The position numbers were made by a program, and so were the translations under genes. 64,000 nt of DNA from CAVPNY01 sp963706905. GTDB taxonomy: Bacteria; Chloroflexota; Anaerolineae; Anaerolineales; UBA4823. The notes under the pieces are model-generated. The model searched no databases, was not told where the DNA came from, and worked only from the letters and a program-made list of their open reading frames with translations. This document shows, in pieces, positions 43,375 through 54,445 of this stretch. Position 1 is the first letter of the stretch. Each line of letters opens with the position of its first letter. Location of the stretch: NCBI GenBank assembly GCA_963706905.1, contig CAVPNY010000002.1, positions 62,001-126,000 of the forward strand. The letters run 5' to 3'.

Positions 43375-44762
43375 GCACTGCCATCTGGTGGATTCGCCGC
43401 GATCTGCGAGTGAGCGATAATCAGGCTTTGGCGGCTGCTCTGAGCCGGGCTGAACAGGTTTTGCCAGTCTTTGTGCTCGACCCCAAACTATTGAACTCGT
43501 CCTATGTCGGTGAGAAGCGGCTGGCCTTTCTTTATGCTGGGCTACGTGCTCTTGACAATGATTTACGCCAGCGCGGGAGTGGTCTGGTTGTGCGCAGCGG
43601 CGACCCCGTACATGTGCTGACGGATTTGCATCGCGAAGTTGGTGCAGGAGCCATTCTTGCAGAAGCCGATCACTCGCCCTTTGCCCGCCGCCGCGACCAG
43701 AGAGCTGCAAGGCGGCTGCCTCTCCACCTCACTCCCGGTCTGACAGTGCATTCCCCGCATGAAGTCGTCAAAGCGGATGGGACGCCTTATACCGTATTCA
43801 CTCCTTTTAGCAAAGCGTGGCTGGGGCACCCCTGGCCTGGTGACCCATTGCCAGCGCCCGACTGGATCCCAACCCTTGCTGGCGTTATGGGTGAAGACAT
43901 CCCTCCCAGTTCGCCGCTTTCCGTACAAATACCCTTTCAAGCTGGTGAAACTGAGGCGCAACGCCGCCTGGATGCCTTCATCGAGAATGCTGTTTACAAT
44001 TATGGGGATGAGCGTAATCGGATGGACTTAGCCGGGACTTCTGGATTATCGCCTTACCTGCGCTTTGGGATGCTCTCCGCGTGGCAGGCGGTTGCAGCCG
44101 CCAGGCAGGCCGAAGCTCAGGCCACCGACGCAGAATCCCGGCGTAGTGCAGAAACCTGGTTGAATGAGCTGATCTGGCGCGAGTTTTACATCGCTATTCT
44201 CTATCACTTTCCATCTGTGCGCCAGACAGCCTTTCGTCCGGCGTTGCGCAACCTGTCCTGGGTGAACGATCTGGATGATTTTGATGCCTGGGCACAGGGG
44301 CGCACCGGCTATCCAGTAGTGGATGCTGCCATGCGCCAGCTCCTGCAGACCGGTTGGATGCATAACCGGGCGCGCATGATCGCTGCCTCGTTCTTGACCA
44401 AAGATCTGCTGGTAGACTGGCGCTGGGGGGAACGGCACTTTATGCAGCACCTGATCGATGGCGACCCGGCAGCAAATAACGGCGGTTGGCAGTGGACGGC
44501 AGGAACCGGCACCGACGCTGCCCCCTATTTTCGGATCTTTAACCCTGTCACGCAGAGCCAGAAGTTCGATCCAGATGGCGCCTTCATCCGGCGCTTCGTC
44601 CCAGAATTGGTGAATGTGCCGAATGAATTCATCCACACTCCGTGGAAGATGCCGTCGGACCTGCAAACGCAAATTGGCTGTCGGATCGGTAAAGACTATC
44701 CTGCGCCAATTGTGGATCACCAACTGGCTCGCGAGCGTGTGCTGTCGGTATACAAAGCTTAA
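43371..44762 (+). CDS. phrB: Deoxyribodipyrimidine photolyase (class I CPD type)
   Basis: 463 residues. The antenna-binding N-terminal Rossmann domain starts AIWWIRRDLRVSDNQALAAA. The FAD domain has TWLNELIWREFYIAILYHFP, GRTGYPVVDAAMRQLLQTGW and MHNRARMIAASFLTKDLL, then NNGGWQWTAGTGTDAAPYFR. All flavin and damage-contact motifs of class I CPD photolyases are recognisable. It repairs UV-made pyrimidine dimers with blue light. It is last in the rightward operon and is likely co-regulated with carotenoid synthesis through the shared operator. Confidence 0.95.
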   Translation: MSTAIWWIRRDLRVSDNQALAAALSRAEQVLPVFVLDPKLLNSSYVGEKRLAFLYAGLRALDNDLRQRGSGLVVRSGDPVHVLTDLHREVGAGAILAEADHSPFARRRDQRAARRLPLHLTPGLTVHSPHEVVKADGTPYTVFTPFSKAWLGHPWPGDPLPAPDWIPTLAGVMGEDIPPSSPLSVQIPFQAGETEAQRRLDAFIENAVYNYGDERNRMDLAGTSGLSPYLRFGMLSAWQAVAAARQAEAQATDAESRRSAETWLNELIWREFYIAILYHFPSVRQTAFRPALRNLSWVNDLDDFDAWAQGRTGYPVVDAAMRQLLQTGWMHNRARMIAASFLTKDLLVDWRWGERHFMQHLIDGDPAANNGGWQWTAGTGTDAAPYFRIFNPVTQSQKFDPDGAFIRRFVPELVNVPNEFIHTPWKMPSDLQTQIGCRIGKDYPAPIVDHQLARERVLSVYKA

Positions 44763-44775
44763 TTATCGAGCGAAT

Positions 44776-46644
<1,869 letters not shown>

Positions 46645-46741
46645 ATCAAACTCCTGCGCCGGTATCTTCTACGTCGCCATCCGCCTGGCAATTTATGGGA
46701 TCTTGATAGCAAGCTCGAACGGTAGCATCCGCCAGGTTGCT

Positions 46742-46854
46742 TTGATATAGTTAGGACTTACGCAGTTGGTGGGAGGCGGGGGTGTTTTGGCGGGCGTAGC
46801 CCGCCAAAACACCCGCCGCGTCCTCTTGAACTGCGTAACTTCTAATAGTATCAA
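46742..46854. repeat. Palindromic MITE-like element
   Basis: About 113 bases. The centre is a perfect 16-bp stem (46780-46795 with 46799-46814) with a 3-base loop. Outer inverted arms start with TTGATA and end with TTACGCAGTT/AACTGCGTAA (46758-46767, 46828-46837), with several mismatches between. Terminal words like AGGACTTACGCAGTT resemble ends of small non-autonomous elements. It fills the gap between the gnd fusion and E2 genes, which otherwise holds nothing coding. Confidence 0.6.
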
Positions 46855-46950
46855 TTTCAGCGCAATCGCAGCCGTCTTGGGCGCCCTGCTCGCTTTTATC
46901 CTGGGGCCCTTGATAACAAGCTAACCAGCTGGTGGATTTCTCATTTGATC

Positions 46951-48336
46951 TTATCCGACCAATAACAGCGGATTCTCAATATATTGCTTGATCCTCTGCA
47001 AGAAGCGTGCAGCCGGAGCGCCATCGTTCAAGCGGTGATCAAATACCAGGCTGAGGGTTAGCATCTGGCGAACCTGAATATTGTCTTTGTATGGAACCAC
47101 TTTATCCTGAATTCGTCCAACGCCCAGGATCGCTGCCTCGGGTAGGTTGATCACCGGGGTAAAGGCATCGATATCATACATCCCCAGATTAGTGATGGTG
47201 AAGGTGCCGCCGCTCAAATCCTCGGGTAGAGATCGCCCGGCTCGCGCCCGTTCAACCATCTGGCGGAATATTGTGCCAAACTCGCGCAATCCCTTATGGT
47301 CTGCATCCTGAATTACGGGCACGGTCAGGCCGCGTTCGGTATCCACAGCCATGCCCAGGTTAATTCGCGCCAACCACTCGATTGCTTTGCCATCTATGCT
47401 AACCCTGGCGTTCATATAAGGGAACTCTCGTAGTGCTCTGGCTACGATGATCCCGATCAGGTCGTTGTAACCGGGGGCAAATCCCCAGGCTTCACTGGCG
47501 CTCTCTTTCAATCTCTCTCGGGCCTGGACAAAATCCGTTGCATCGGCCTCGGTGACCAGGGTCACCCTGGCGGTGGTGTGGACACTGCTGCCCATGCGCT
47601 CAAAGATGAGTCGTCGGATTCCACTGATCGGTACATTGTTCGCCACTTCGTTCTCAAGAATTGAGACCGAAGCGCCGGGCGTGGGAGCGGGCGCCTGGTA
47701 GGGTGGGCTTTTCGCACTGAGGGCTTTTTCAACATCAGACTTTGTCACTGTACCTTTAGGGCCAGTGCCGGCTATGCCAACCAGGTTCATCCCAAGATCT
47801 GCTGCCATAGCTGCTGCGACCGGGGTGGCTTTTGGAATTTGGGTCAGGTAATTAATAACGTCTTTCTCGATCACCCGCGTCCCCCCGCCTCCAGTGGCGG
47901 GCACTTTTGATAGATCGACCTTCCTGGCAATGGCCAGTTTTCGGGCTCTGGGAGAAACGGGATGACGCTCTTCAACTCCCTGGATATTGGTAGTAAATGA
48001 AGATGAGGCCCCATCATCGCCTTTCTGAGCCTCGGCTGCCGTTCCGGCACTAACCAACTCTGGAGTGGAACTGGTGGGAGATGTTTCGAAGAGTTCGTCT
48101 TGCTTTCCTATCGTAGCCACGACAGTTAACACCGGGACAGTAATGCCCATTGCGTGAGGGCCTTTATGCAGATACCCCTTGGCATTTGCCTCGACCGTAA
48201 AAATTGCTTTATCTGTCTCTACCTCCAGGAGAGGAGTGCCAAAATCTACTCTCGCTCCATCTTCGACCAGCCAGTTGATCAAGACAACCTCTTCAACTGT
48301 CTGGCCCAATTGGGGGATAAATAGTTCTTCGGCCAT
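46951..48336 (-). CDS. pdhC: Dihydrolipoamide acyltransferase E2 (pyruvate dehydrogenase complex)
   Basis: 461 residues from the ATG at 48336. Lipoyl domain (1-80) with the lipoylated lysine in EVETDKAIFTVEA (Lys43). A peripheral-subunit-binding domain has VSPRARKLAIARKVDLSKVP, and a second, similar segment has AAAMAADLGMNLVGIAGTGP, separated by flexible linkers. The catalytic domain carries the active-site LVFDHRLNDGAPAARFL near the C-terminus. It transfers acetyl groups from E1 to CoA. Start and E1 stop overlap by one base (TGATG). No E3 gene is present in the window. Confidence 0.93.
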   Translation of the reverse strand: MAEELFIPQLGQTVEEVVLINWLVEDGARVDFGTPLLEVETDKAIFTVEANAKGYLHKGPHAMGITVPVLTVVATIGKQDELFETSPTSSTPELVSAGTAAEAQKGDDGASSSFTTNIQGVEERHPVSPRARKLAIARKVDLSKVPATGGGGTRVIEKDVINYLTQIPKATPVAAAMAADLGMNLVGIAGTGPKGTVTKSDVEKALSAKSPPYQAPAPTPGASVSILENEVANNVPISGIRRLIFERMGSSVHTTARVTLVTEADATDFVQARERLKESASEAWGFAPGYNDLIGIIVARALREFPYMNARVSIDGKAIEWLARINLGMAVDTERGLTVPVIQDADHKGLREFGTIFRQMVERARAGRSLPEDLSGGTFTITNLGMYDIDAFTPVINLPEAAILGVGRIQDKVVPYKDNIQVRQMLTLSLVFDHRLNDGAPAARFLQRIKQYIENPLLLVG

Positions 48337-50426
48337 CAGCTCATCACCTTTCTGCACGCTTCGACGATCCGCCTTGTATTTGGAATGGCCAAATCTTCCA
48401 GTATCTCAGCCCGGGGAATAGGTACATTTGCCGCGGCCACGCGGATCATCGGCGCATCCAGCCAGTCGAAGGCTTGTTCATTGATTACAGCCATGACTTC
48501 ATTGATAAATGAAGTATTTTCGTACGACTCTGTCACCCCTACAAAGCGACCAGTTTTCTTGATTGAAGTGATAACGGTATCAGTATCCAGCGGCTTCAAA
48601 GTCCGCAAGTCGATCACCTCGGCGTCAATCCCATCCTTTGCCAGGATCTCGGCTGCTTCCAGGGAGCGGCCTACCATTCTGGAGTAGGTGATAATTGTTA
48701 GGTCCTTCCCCGGTCGCTTGATATCCGCAACGCCCAGCGGGATGATGTATTCTTCTTCAGGAACAGGGCCTTTTTCTTTATACAGCATTTTATGTTCAAT
48801 GAACATCACCGGATTATCGTCCCGGATGGCAGCTTTGAGCAGCCCTTTTGCATCGTATGGAGTGGATGGCATGACGACGTAAATCCCGGGGAAGTGCGTC
48901 CACAGTGATTCCAGACTCTGGGAATGGTGCGCAGCAATCGCGCGCCCGGCACCGCCTTCTGTACGCACCACCATCGGGACACTCGTTTTTCCGCCGAACA
49001 TATAGCGGTTCTTTCCACCCTGGTTGGCGATCTGATCCATTGCGAGTGGGGTGAAATCTACATACATGATTTCAGCGACTGGTCGCATGCCCGCCATGGC
49101 TGCTCCGACGGCCGCGCCCCCGATCGTCGCCTCGGAAATCGGTGTGTCAATCACCCGCTTATCTCCAAACTCCTCTGCCAATCCACGCGTGGCTCCGTAG
49201 GCTCCGCCGTACAGGCCAACATCCTCACCAAAGATGAACACCCGTTCGTCGCGCTTCATCTCCTCGCGCATCGCTTCCACCAATGCCTGGGCATAACTGA
49301 TCTGGCGCTGGTCCGGGTCGGATCGTACTTTCTCGCGCAGCTTCTTTTCTGCTTCAATATCCTGTTGGGTAGTCTTGGAAGGGGCAAATACATCTGTATA
49401 GAGCTGGTCAGGATTTGGCTCGGGGGAGGCCTCACTGTACTGCATGGCCCCGTCGAGTTTCTTTTGAACCGCATCTTCAGTTTTTTCGAACTCTTCTTCG
49501 GTCAGCATTCCGACTACTGACATGTCTTTATGCAAGCGCTGAACCGGATCGCGGTCTCTATATTCAGCTTCCTCCTCCCGCGTTCGGTAAGCGCGTGGAT
49601 CGGAATGGGAGTGCCCAAAATAACGGTAGGTCTTGCATTCTACAATTGTAGGACCGTTGCCTGTGCGCGCCCGGTCAACCGCCTCCACGACTGCTTTGCG
49701 CACCTCCAGAACGTTCATTCCATCCACTGTTACCCCCGGAATACCATAGGCGCAGGCTCGGGTGGAGATGTCTGGCAATTTGCTGACTTTGGCCCAAGGG
49801 ACGGACATGGCATACAAGTTGTTTTCAACTACGAATACCATGGGCAAATCCCACAGGCTGGCCATATTGAGCGACTCATGGAAGTTGCCTGTATTGGAAG
49901 CTCCATCCCCAAAGAAGCAAAGCACCACTCGGTCTGTACCGATCAGTTTTTGAGCCAGGGCAGCCCCGACCGCAACGGGGATATTGCCACCTACAATCCC
50001 TGTCGCGCCCAGGTTACCGTGCGACACATCCGCGATGTGCATAGAGCCGCCTTTACCCTTGCAATAGCCGCCTGATTTACCCAAGACTTCGGCCATCATC
50101 TTGTTGTAGTGCTCTTGTTTGGCCTCTGGGGTTTTTGCGGCAGTATCTCCGTGCGCGTGTGCATGCCCATGACCGCGATGCGTGCTTGTGACCAGGTCGC
50201 CATCCCGCAAGGCGCCCACTGCGCCAACCGCAACGGCTTCCTGCCCTGCATACAAATGCGATGCGCCCTTCAAGACAGCTTTGCCCAACAAGTTGGCGAT
50301 GTTATTCTCCAGCGCCCTGATCTCCATCATCTGGCGGAGATAGGTCATCAATTGGTCTTTTGTCAAAGATTGTTCTTCGATGAGAGCAGAGACCTGCTCT
50401 ATGGTGCGGATATCTTCAGCGATCAT
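48336..50426 (-). CDS. Pyruvate dehydrogenase E1, fused alpha and beta subunits
   Basis: 696 residues (AAGGAG upstream). The alpha part (1 to about 345) has HRGHGHAHAHG and the thiamine diphosphate motif FFGDGASNTGNFHESLNMAS ending in VVENN (GDG at 173-175). After an acidic linker the beta part (about 370-696) begins ISYAQALVEAMREEMKRDER and has VFIFGEDVGLYGGAYGAT and EGGAGRAIAAHHSQSLE. Most bacteria with this E1 class encode alpha and beta separately; here they are one chain. Substrate could be pyruvate or acetoin-type 2-oxo compounds. The neighbouring E2 favours a pyruvate-type complex. Confidence 0.92.
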   Translation of the reverse strand: MIAEDIRTIEQVSALIEEQSLTKDQLMTYLRQMMEIRALENNIANLLGKAVLKGASHLYAGQEAVAVGAVGALRDGDLVTSTHRGHGHAHAHGDTAAKTPEAKQEHYNKMMAEVLGKSGGYCKGKGGSMHIADVSHGNLGATGIVGGNIPVAVGAALAQKLIGTDRVVLCFFGDGASNTGNFHESLNMASLWDLPMVFVVENNLYAMSVPWAKVSKLPDISTRACAYGIPGVTVDGMNVLEVRKAVVEAVDRARTGNGPTIVECKTYRYFGHSHSDPRAYRTREEEAEYRDRDPVQRLHKDMSVVGMLTEEEFEKTEDAVQKKLDGAMQYSEASPEPNPDQLYTDVFAPSKTTQQDIEAEKKLREKVRSDPDQRQISYAQALVEAMREEMKRDERVFIFGEDVGLYGGAYGATRGLAEEFGDKRVIDTPISEATIGGAAVGAAMAGMRPVAEIMYVDFTPLAMDQIANQGGKNRYMFGGKTSVPMVVRTEGGAGRAIAAHHSQSLESLWTHFPGIYVVMPSTPYDAKGLLKAAIRDDNPVMFIEHKMLYKEKGPVPEEEYIIPLGVADIKRPGKDLTIITYSRMVGRSLEAAEILAKDGIDAEVIDLRTLKPLDTDTVITSIKKTGRFVGVTESYENTSFINEVMAVINEQAFDWLDAPMIRVAAANVPIPRAEILEDLAIPNTRRIVEACRKVMS

Positions 50427-50472
50427 TAACAGTTACTCCTTGAATAGAATACATTTGAGAATATTTACCAGA

Positions 50473-53127
50473 TCACCGCCAGGCTGGGAAATTCTCTGCG
50501 GCTGGATGGTTTGTGAAGTTCACGCGGGTTGTTCCATCCGCTCGGACCACGTAGATCTCCAGGTCACCGCGGTTCGAGGAGAAAGCCACCCAGCTATTGT
50601 CGGGCGACCAGCTCGGGTAAAGATCATCGGCGGGATCGTTCGTCAGGTTTACCGGCCCACCACCATCCACACCCATGGCGAAAATATCTCGATTGCCATC
50701 TCTGTCGCTGACGAAAGCAATATTGTTGCCGTTTCTGGAGGCGGCGGGGTATTGATCGTTTGCCGGGTGGTTGGTGAGATTGGTCAGGTTTGAGCCATCT
50801 GGATTCATGCCGTAAATTTCAAAGTTTCCATCGCGATTGCTGGCAAAGTCAATTCGTTCCTGACCACCTAAAAGCCCACCCGACATGAACCAGGTGGGAT
50901 ACAAATCGTCTGTAGGGCTATTCGTGATGTTGCTTAAGGTTGAGCCATCTAGTGAGGCTAGATAGATCTCCCAATTGCCGTCGCGAGTGCTTGAAAATGC
51001 GACCCATTGTCCATTTGGCGACCAGGTCGGGTATTGATCATCACTTGCCTCATTTGACAAGTTGATCAGGTTGCTTCCATCGGCATTCATCAGGTAGATT
51101 TCGTTGTTGCCATCCCGGTTGCTGGTGAACGCGATCCGGCTGCCATCCGGAGACCAGGCCGGCTGTGTATCGGTGGCGGCATTATCTGTCAGGCGGGTCA
51201 CGCTCCCATCGGCTGCGTTTTGCACATAAATCTCAGGGTTGCCATCGCGATTCGATTCGAACGCAATTGCACCTGGAAGATCTGGCGGTTCTGGAGTCTC
51301 TTCTGGAGGCACCTCGGTGGGCTGCTCATCAGTAGGCGCCAGCGTGGCGGTCGCTCCGGCTGCTGCGGTGGCGGTCAGGGATGGGTTGTTTGCATCGCAA
51401 GGATCGAGATCCCTGCCGTCGATGATTCCATCTCTGTCGCTGTCTGGATCAAGGGGATTTGGGCAAGGGGGAGTCTCCAGGCCATCCGGTAGCTCATCGC
51501 TGTCGGTATCCGGCCTGAGCGGGTCAGTTCCGATCTCCACTTCTCTGCCATCAGTCAAACCATCGCGGTCTGTATCCGGGTTGAGGGGGTCGGTGCCGCG
51601 GCGGACTTCATCCCCGTCCGCCAGACCGTCTCCGTCGGTATCCGGGTTGAGTGGGTCGGTGGAGCGTCGCAGCACCTCATCGCCATCCGAAAGCTCGTCC
51701 CCGTCGGTATCCGTATTAAGCGGGTTGGTCCTGAGCTCCCTCACTTCACGGCCGTCTCCCAATTCATCGCCATCCGTGTCCGGATTGTTGGGATCCGTTC
51801 CCAGCTCGGTTTCTTCATCATCTGTCAAGCCATCACCATCGCTGTCCACCTGACCGGCGTCGGCGGCGGCTGTTTGGTTTGCCGAGCTGGTCTGGGTAGC
51901 CCCGAGTGCAACTGCTGTGCCGTATTCCGCGGTCCCTGTTGCGCTGGCATTCTGGCTGCGTCCGCGCCCGGCAAGGAAGATGAACAGGCAAAGCAGCCCA
52001 ACCAAAATAATGCCCAAGGCTAAAGGCGCCCAGGGCGGAATCTGTGCCTGGCTGGTCACCTGCCCGTGAAGTGCAATGCCCTCGCCTTCGGTTTTATCCG
52101 TTGGCTTGACCGCTACTGTATAAGCATCGATTGTCTCACCCCCAAATAAAGCTCGTTTGGCCGGTTTGGCGCGAAAACTCACCGCCTCAACCTGCCCGGC
52201 AGGGACGCGCAGCGGGAATGGCTCGCTGAGTGGGAGTGCCTGTGTCACTGGTTTTGAGCCTGTTTGGGTGCCCTCCGCCTGTGGGGCGGGGACGATCGAT
52301 TCGAAAACCAGCGCATCTTCCGGGCTTTGCCAGGTCAGATCAAAGGCCTGATCAATGTTGCCATTGTTTTCGACCGTCACCTGAATGGGGGCGCCAGCTT
52401 CTACTTTATCCGGTTGCATCCCGGCGCGGTATTCGGAATAGGCGGCGATTGTCAGGATGCAGCTCACCTCTACCGCATCCTCCGGGACCAGCTGGCTGAT
52501 GATCTTGATCTTGAAAGGGTTTCTTCCAGCCTTGCTACCAGGGGAGCGCGGCGGCTTTATCGCCAGCCTGACCTCTTGCTTTTCGCCAGGCTCGAGCCGC
52601 GCGCTGGGAGTTTGGGTAGTGATCCAGTTAACCGGTATGCCTTCCACGCTCAGCCGGAAGTTGTCTGGCTCCAGGCCTTGATTTAGCAGCAGAATAGGAA
52701 CGTCGACGCTGTTGCCCGGAGCTACTGAAAACTGGATCGAATCCATCATGACGCCAATCCGGCCGAGCGCTTCAAAAGTCGCCACCCGTAATGTGATTTT
52801 TACCCGCGCCATTTGGCTGGGATCCGCCTGGGAAACAGCAACAACGCTGAAGGGATAGACTCCTGCCTGAATTTGTGGAGGTGGTATTAGCTGAATTGTC
52901 AGCGTGATCTCCCGCTCCTCCCCCGGCGCAAGTTGGACCACTGGCGCTGGAAGCCTCGTCCAGTTGGCAGGGATACCCCGGATGCCGAGTTCCAGGTATT
53001 CCGGGTTTTCACTCTGGTTGGAGAGCCGGAGCAAGATGTTCATGCTGCTGCCCGCTGCTATCGAGTATTCACTTTGTTCGGCGCTAAGCACAATTCGCGG
53101 TGAGTTTTCGTCTTGATTTCCGAGCAT
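50473..53127 (-). CDS. Membrane protein with Ig-like, thrombospondin type 3 and PD40 propeller repeats
   Basis: 884 residues from the ATG at 53127 (GGAG nine bases upstream). Residues about 10-330 hold three NPCBM-associated/NEW3-type beta domains (LRLSNQSENPEYLELGIRG; VPILLLNQGLEPDNFRLSV). One membrane helix follows (APLALGIILVGLLCLFIFLA), with no N-terminal signal. Next are a Ser/Thr/Ala linker and about six Asp-rich thrombospondin type 3 repeats (DTDGDGLADGDEVRRGTDPL) that should bind calcium. A Pro/Glu/Thr linker leads to six PD40/WD40-like blades (AFTSNRDGNNEIYLMNADGS) forming a TolB-like propeller. It ends 46 bases upstream of the E1 start. Function unknown; probably extracellular binding. 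Confidence 0.85.
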   Translation of the reverse strand: MLGNQDENSPRIVLSAEQSEYSIAAGSSMNILLRLSNQSENPEYLELGIRGIPANWTRLPAPVVQLAPGEEREITLTIQLIPPPQIQAGVYPFSVVAVSQADPSQMARVKITLRVATFEALGRIGVMMDSIQFSVAPGNSVDVPILLLNQGLEPDNFRLSVEGIPVNWITTQTPSARLEPGEKQEVRLAIKPPRSPGSKAGRNPFKIKIISQLVPEDAVEVSCILTIAAYSEYRAGMQPDKVEAGAPIQVTVENNGNIDQAFDLTWQSPEDALVFESIVPAPQAEGTQTGSKPVTQALPLSEPFPLRVPAGQVEAVSFRAKPAKRALFGGETIDAYTVAVKPTDKTEGEGIALHGQVTSQAQIPPWAPLALGIILVGLLCLFIFLAGRGRSQNASATGTAEYGTAVALGATQTSSANQTAAADAGQVDSDGDGLTDDEETELGTDPNNPDTDGDELGDGREVRELRTNPLNTDTDGDELSDGDEVLRRSTDPLNPDTDGDGLADGDEVRRGTDPLNPDTDRDGLTDGREVEIGTDPLRPDTDSDELPDGLETPPCPNPLDPDSDRDGIIDGRDLDPCDANNPSLTATAAAGATATLAPTDEQPTEVPPEETPEPPDLPGAIAFESNRDGNPEIYVQNAADGSVTRLTDNAATDTQPAWSPDGSRIAFTSNRDGNNEIYLMNADGSNLINLSNEASDDQYPTWSPNGQWVAFSSTRDGNWEIYLASLDGSTLSNITNSPTDDLYPTWFMSGGLLGGQERIDFASNRDGNFEIYGMNPDGSNLTNLTNHPANDQYPAASRNGNNIAFVSDRDGNRDIFAMGVDGGGPVNLTNDPADDLYPSWSPDNSWVAFSSNRGDLEIYVVRADGTTRVNFTNHPAAENFPAWR

Positions 53128-53433
53128 CGTTGTTATCTCCAATCAATCCTATATATTTCTTTGGGCACCCTATTTCATCGGTTAGTATGAAACAAATCCA
53201 TTATACCTATTCATTGTCCGATCTGGCTGTCTGCACCCTGTGAAGTGAGACCGATCTCGACTATGGTAAAATAAAATAATTGCATTATTGATTGCATTTG
53301 GTTGCACAAAATGTAGTGCTGTTCCATATAAGCGCGATGTTTCGCCATCTGGAACACTGCTACAACGTCCACTAACAAATTCTATAAACACAATATAAGG
53401 TTGCTCTGGGAAATAACATCGAATTTAACACCC
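53128..53433. other. Divergent intergenic region without a gene
   Basis: About 306 bases between two divergent genes. It is A/T-rich near 53265-53320, with direct repeats of ATTGCATT (53279 and 53291 region) that could be regulatory. A TATAAG at about 53394 may be the -10 box of the glutaminase gene. No coding frame or strong hairpin was seen. Confidence 0.4.
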
Positions 53434-54431
53434 ATGTCAATACAGAGCGATAACGGCCCGTACTCTTTGCCAGTCTCAACTGGTCACCTGCCGCCCCCAG
53501 AACGCGTGCGAGCTTTAGTGGATGCTGCCTATACGCGATACAGGTCAAACGATGCGGGGCGCAACGCCGACCATTATCCTGCACTGGCCAGAGTGCCGCG
53601 CGAGCTGTTTGGTTTGTGCGTGGTCGGGACCAGCGGCGCGGTATATTCCGCTGGCGACGCTGCGGTTCCATTCACCATCATGAGCGTGTCCAAGCCGTTT
53701 GTGTTTGCCCTGGTTTGTCAGGCCATCGGCGCCGAGCAGGCCCGCCTGAAACTCGGTGTGAACAGTACCGGGCTGCCGTTTAACTCGATCATGGCGGTTG
53801 AGTTGAGCGCAGACCAGTTGACCAATCCGATGGTAAATTCCGGCGCAATTGCCACCACCAGTCTGGTGCCGGGGGAAACCGCCGAAGCCAAATGGCGGTT
53901 TATCCACGAAGGATTGTCCCGCTTCGCTGGCCGTGAGCTTTCTGTGAATGAAGAAGTTTACGCTTCGGCGTCTGCGTCAAATCACCGCAACCAGACGATT
54001 GCCCGCCTCCTGGAGAGCTACGACCGGCTGTATTTTGAGCCGCTCGCCACCGTTGACTTATACACAAAGCAATGCTCATTAGATGTGACCGCCATGGATC
54101 TGGCAGTCATGGCTGCCACCCTGGCGGATGGCGGCATAAACCCGATCACCAAGGAGCAGGTGATCGACACGGCGTTTTGCCCGCCGGTGCTGGCAGTGAT
54201 GGCCACCGCCGGGTTGTACGAGACCTCCGGCGACTGGCTGTATGATATCGGGTTGCCGGGCAAGAGCGGGGTCGGCGGCGGGATCATCACCGTCGCTCCG
54301 GGAAGGGCGGGTTGGGCACCTTTGCGCCGCCGCTGGACGCGGCCGGAAATAGCGTCCGGGGTCAGCTGGCCACCAGGTTCCTGTCGGAACAATTGGGTTT
54401 GAACCTGTTTGCTTCGAAACCTGAAATCTGA
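53434..54431 (+). CDS. glsA: Glutaminase (GlsA family), frameshifted near its end
   Basis: Starts MSIQSDNGPYSLPVSTGHLP. The serine-lysine catalytic pair of the beta-lactamase-like fold is in TIMSVSKPFVFALV, followed by LPFNSIMAVELS, NPMVNSGAIATTSLVPG and GLPGKSGVGGGIITVAPG. As written, the frame departs at about 54305 and ends at 54402. Adding one base in GGGAAGGG restores the normal end (GLGTFAPPLDAAGNSVRGQL, then SEQLGLNLFASKPEI) and a stop at 54429-54431, giving about 332 residues. Glutaminase makes glutamate and ammonia. It opens the plus-strand amino-acid/peptide run. Confidence 0.9.
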
Positions 54432-54445
54432 AGAGGAAATGTTTA

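Noticed and set aside
51400..51850. Regularly spaced DNA repeats that at first resemble a CRISPR array
   Set aside because: The period follows thrombospondin type 3 coding units (multiples of three bases, with conserved Asp codons) inside an intact gene. There are no unique spacers of constant length and no cas genes.
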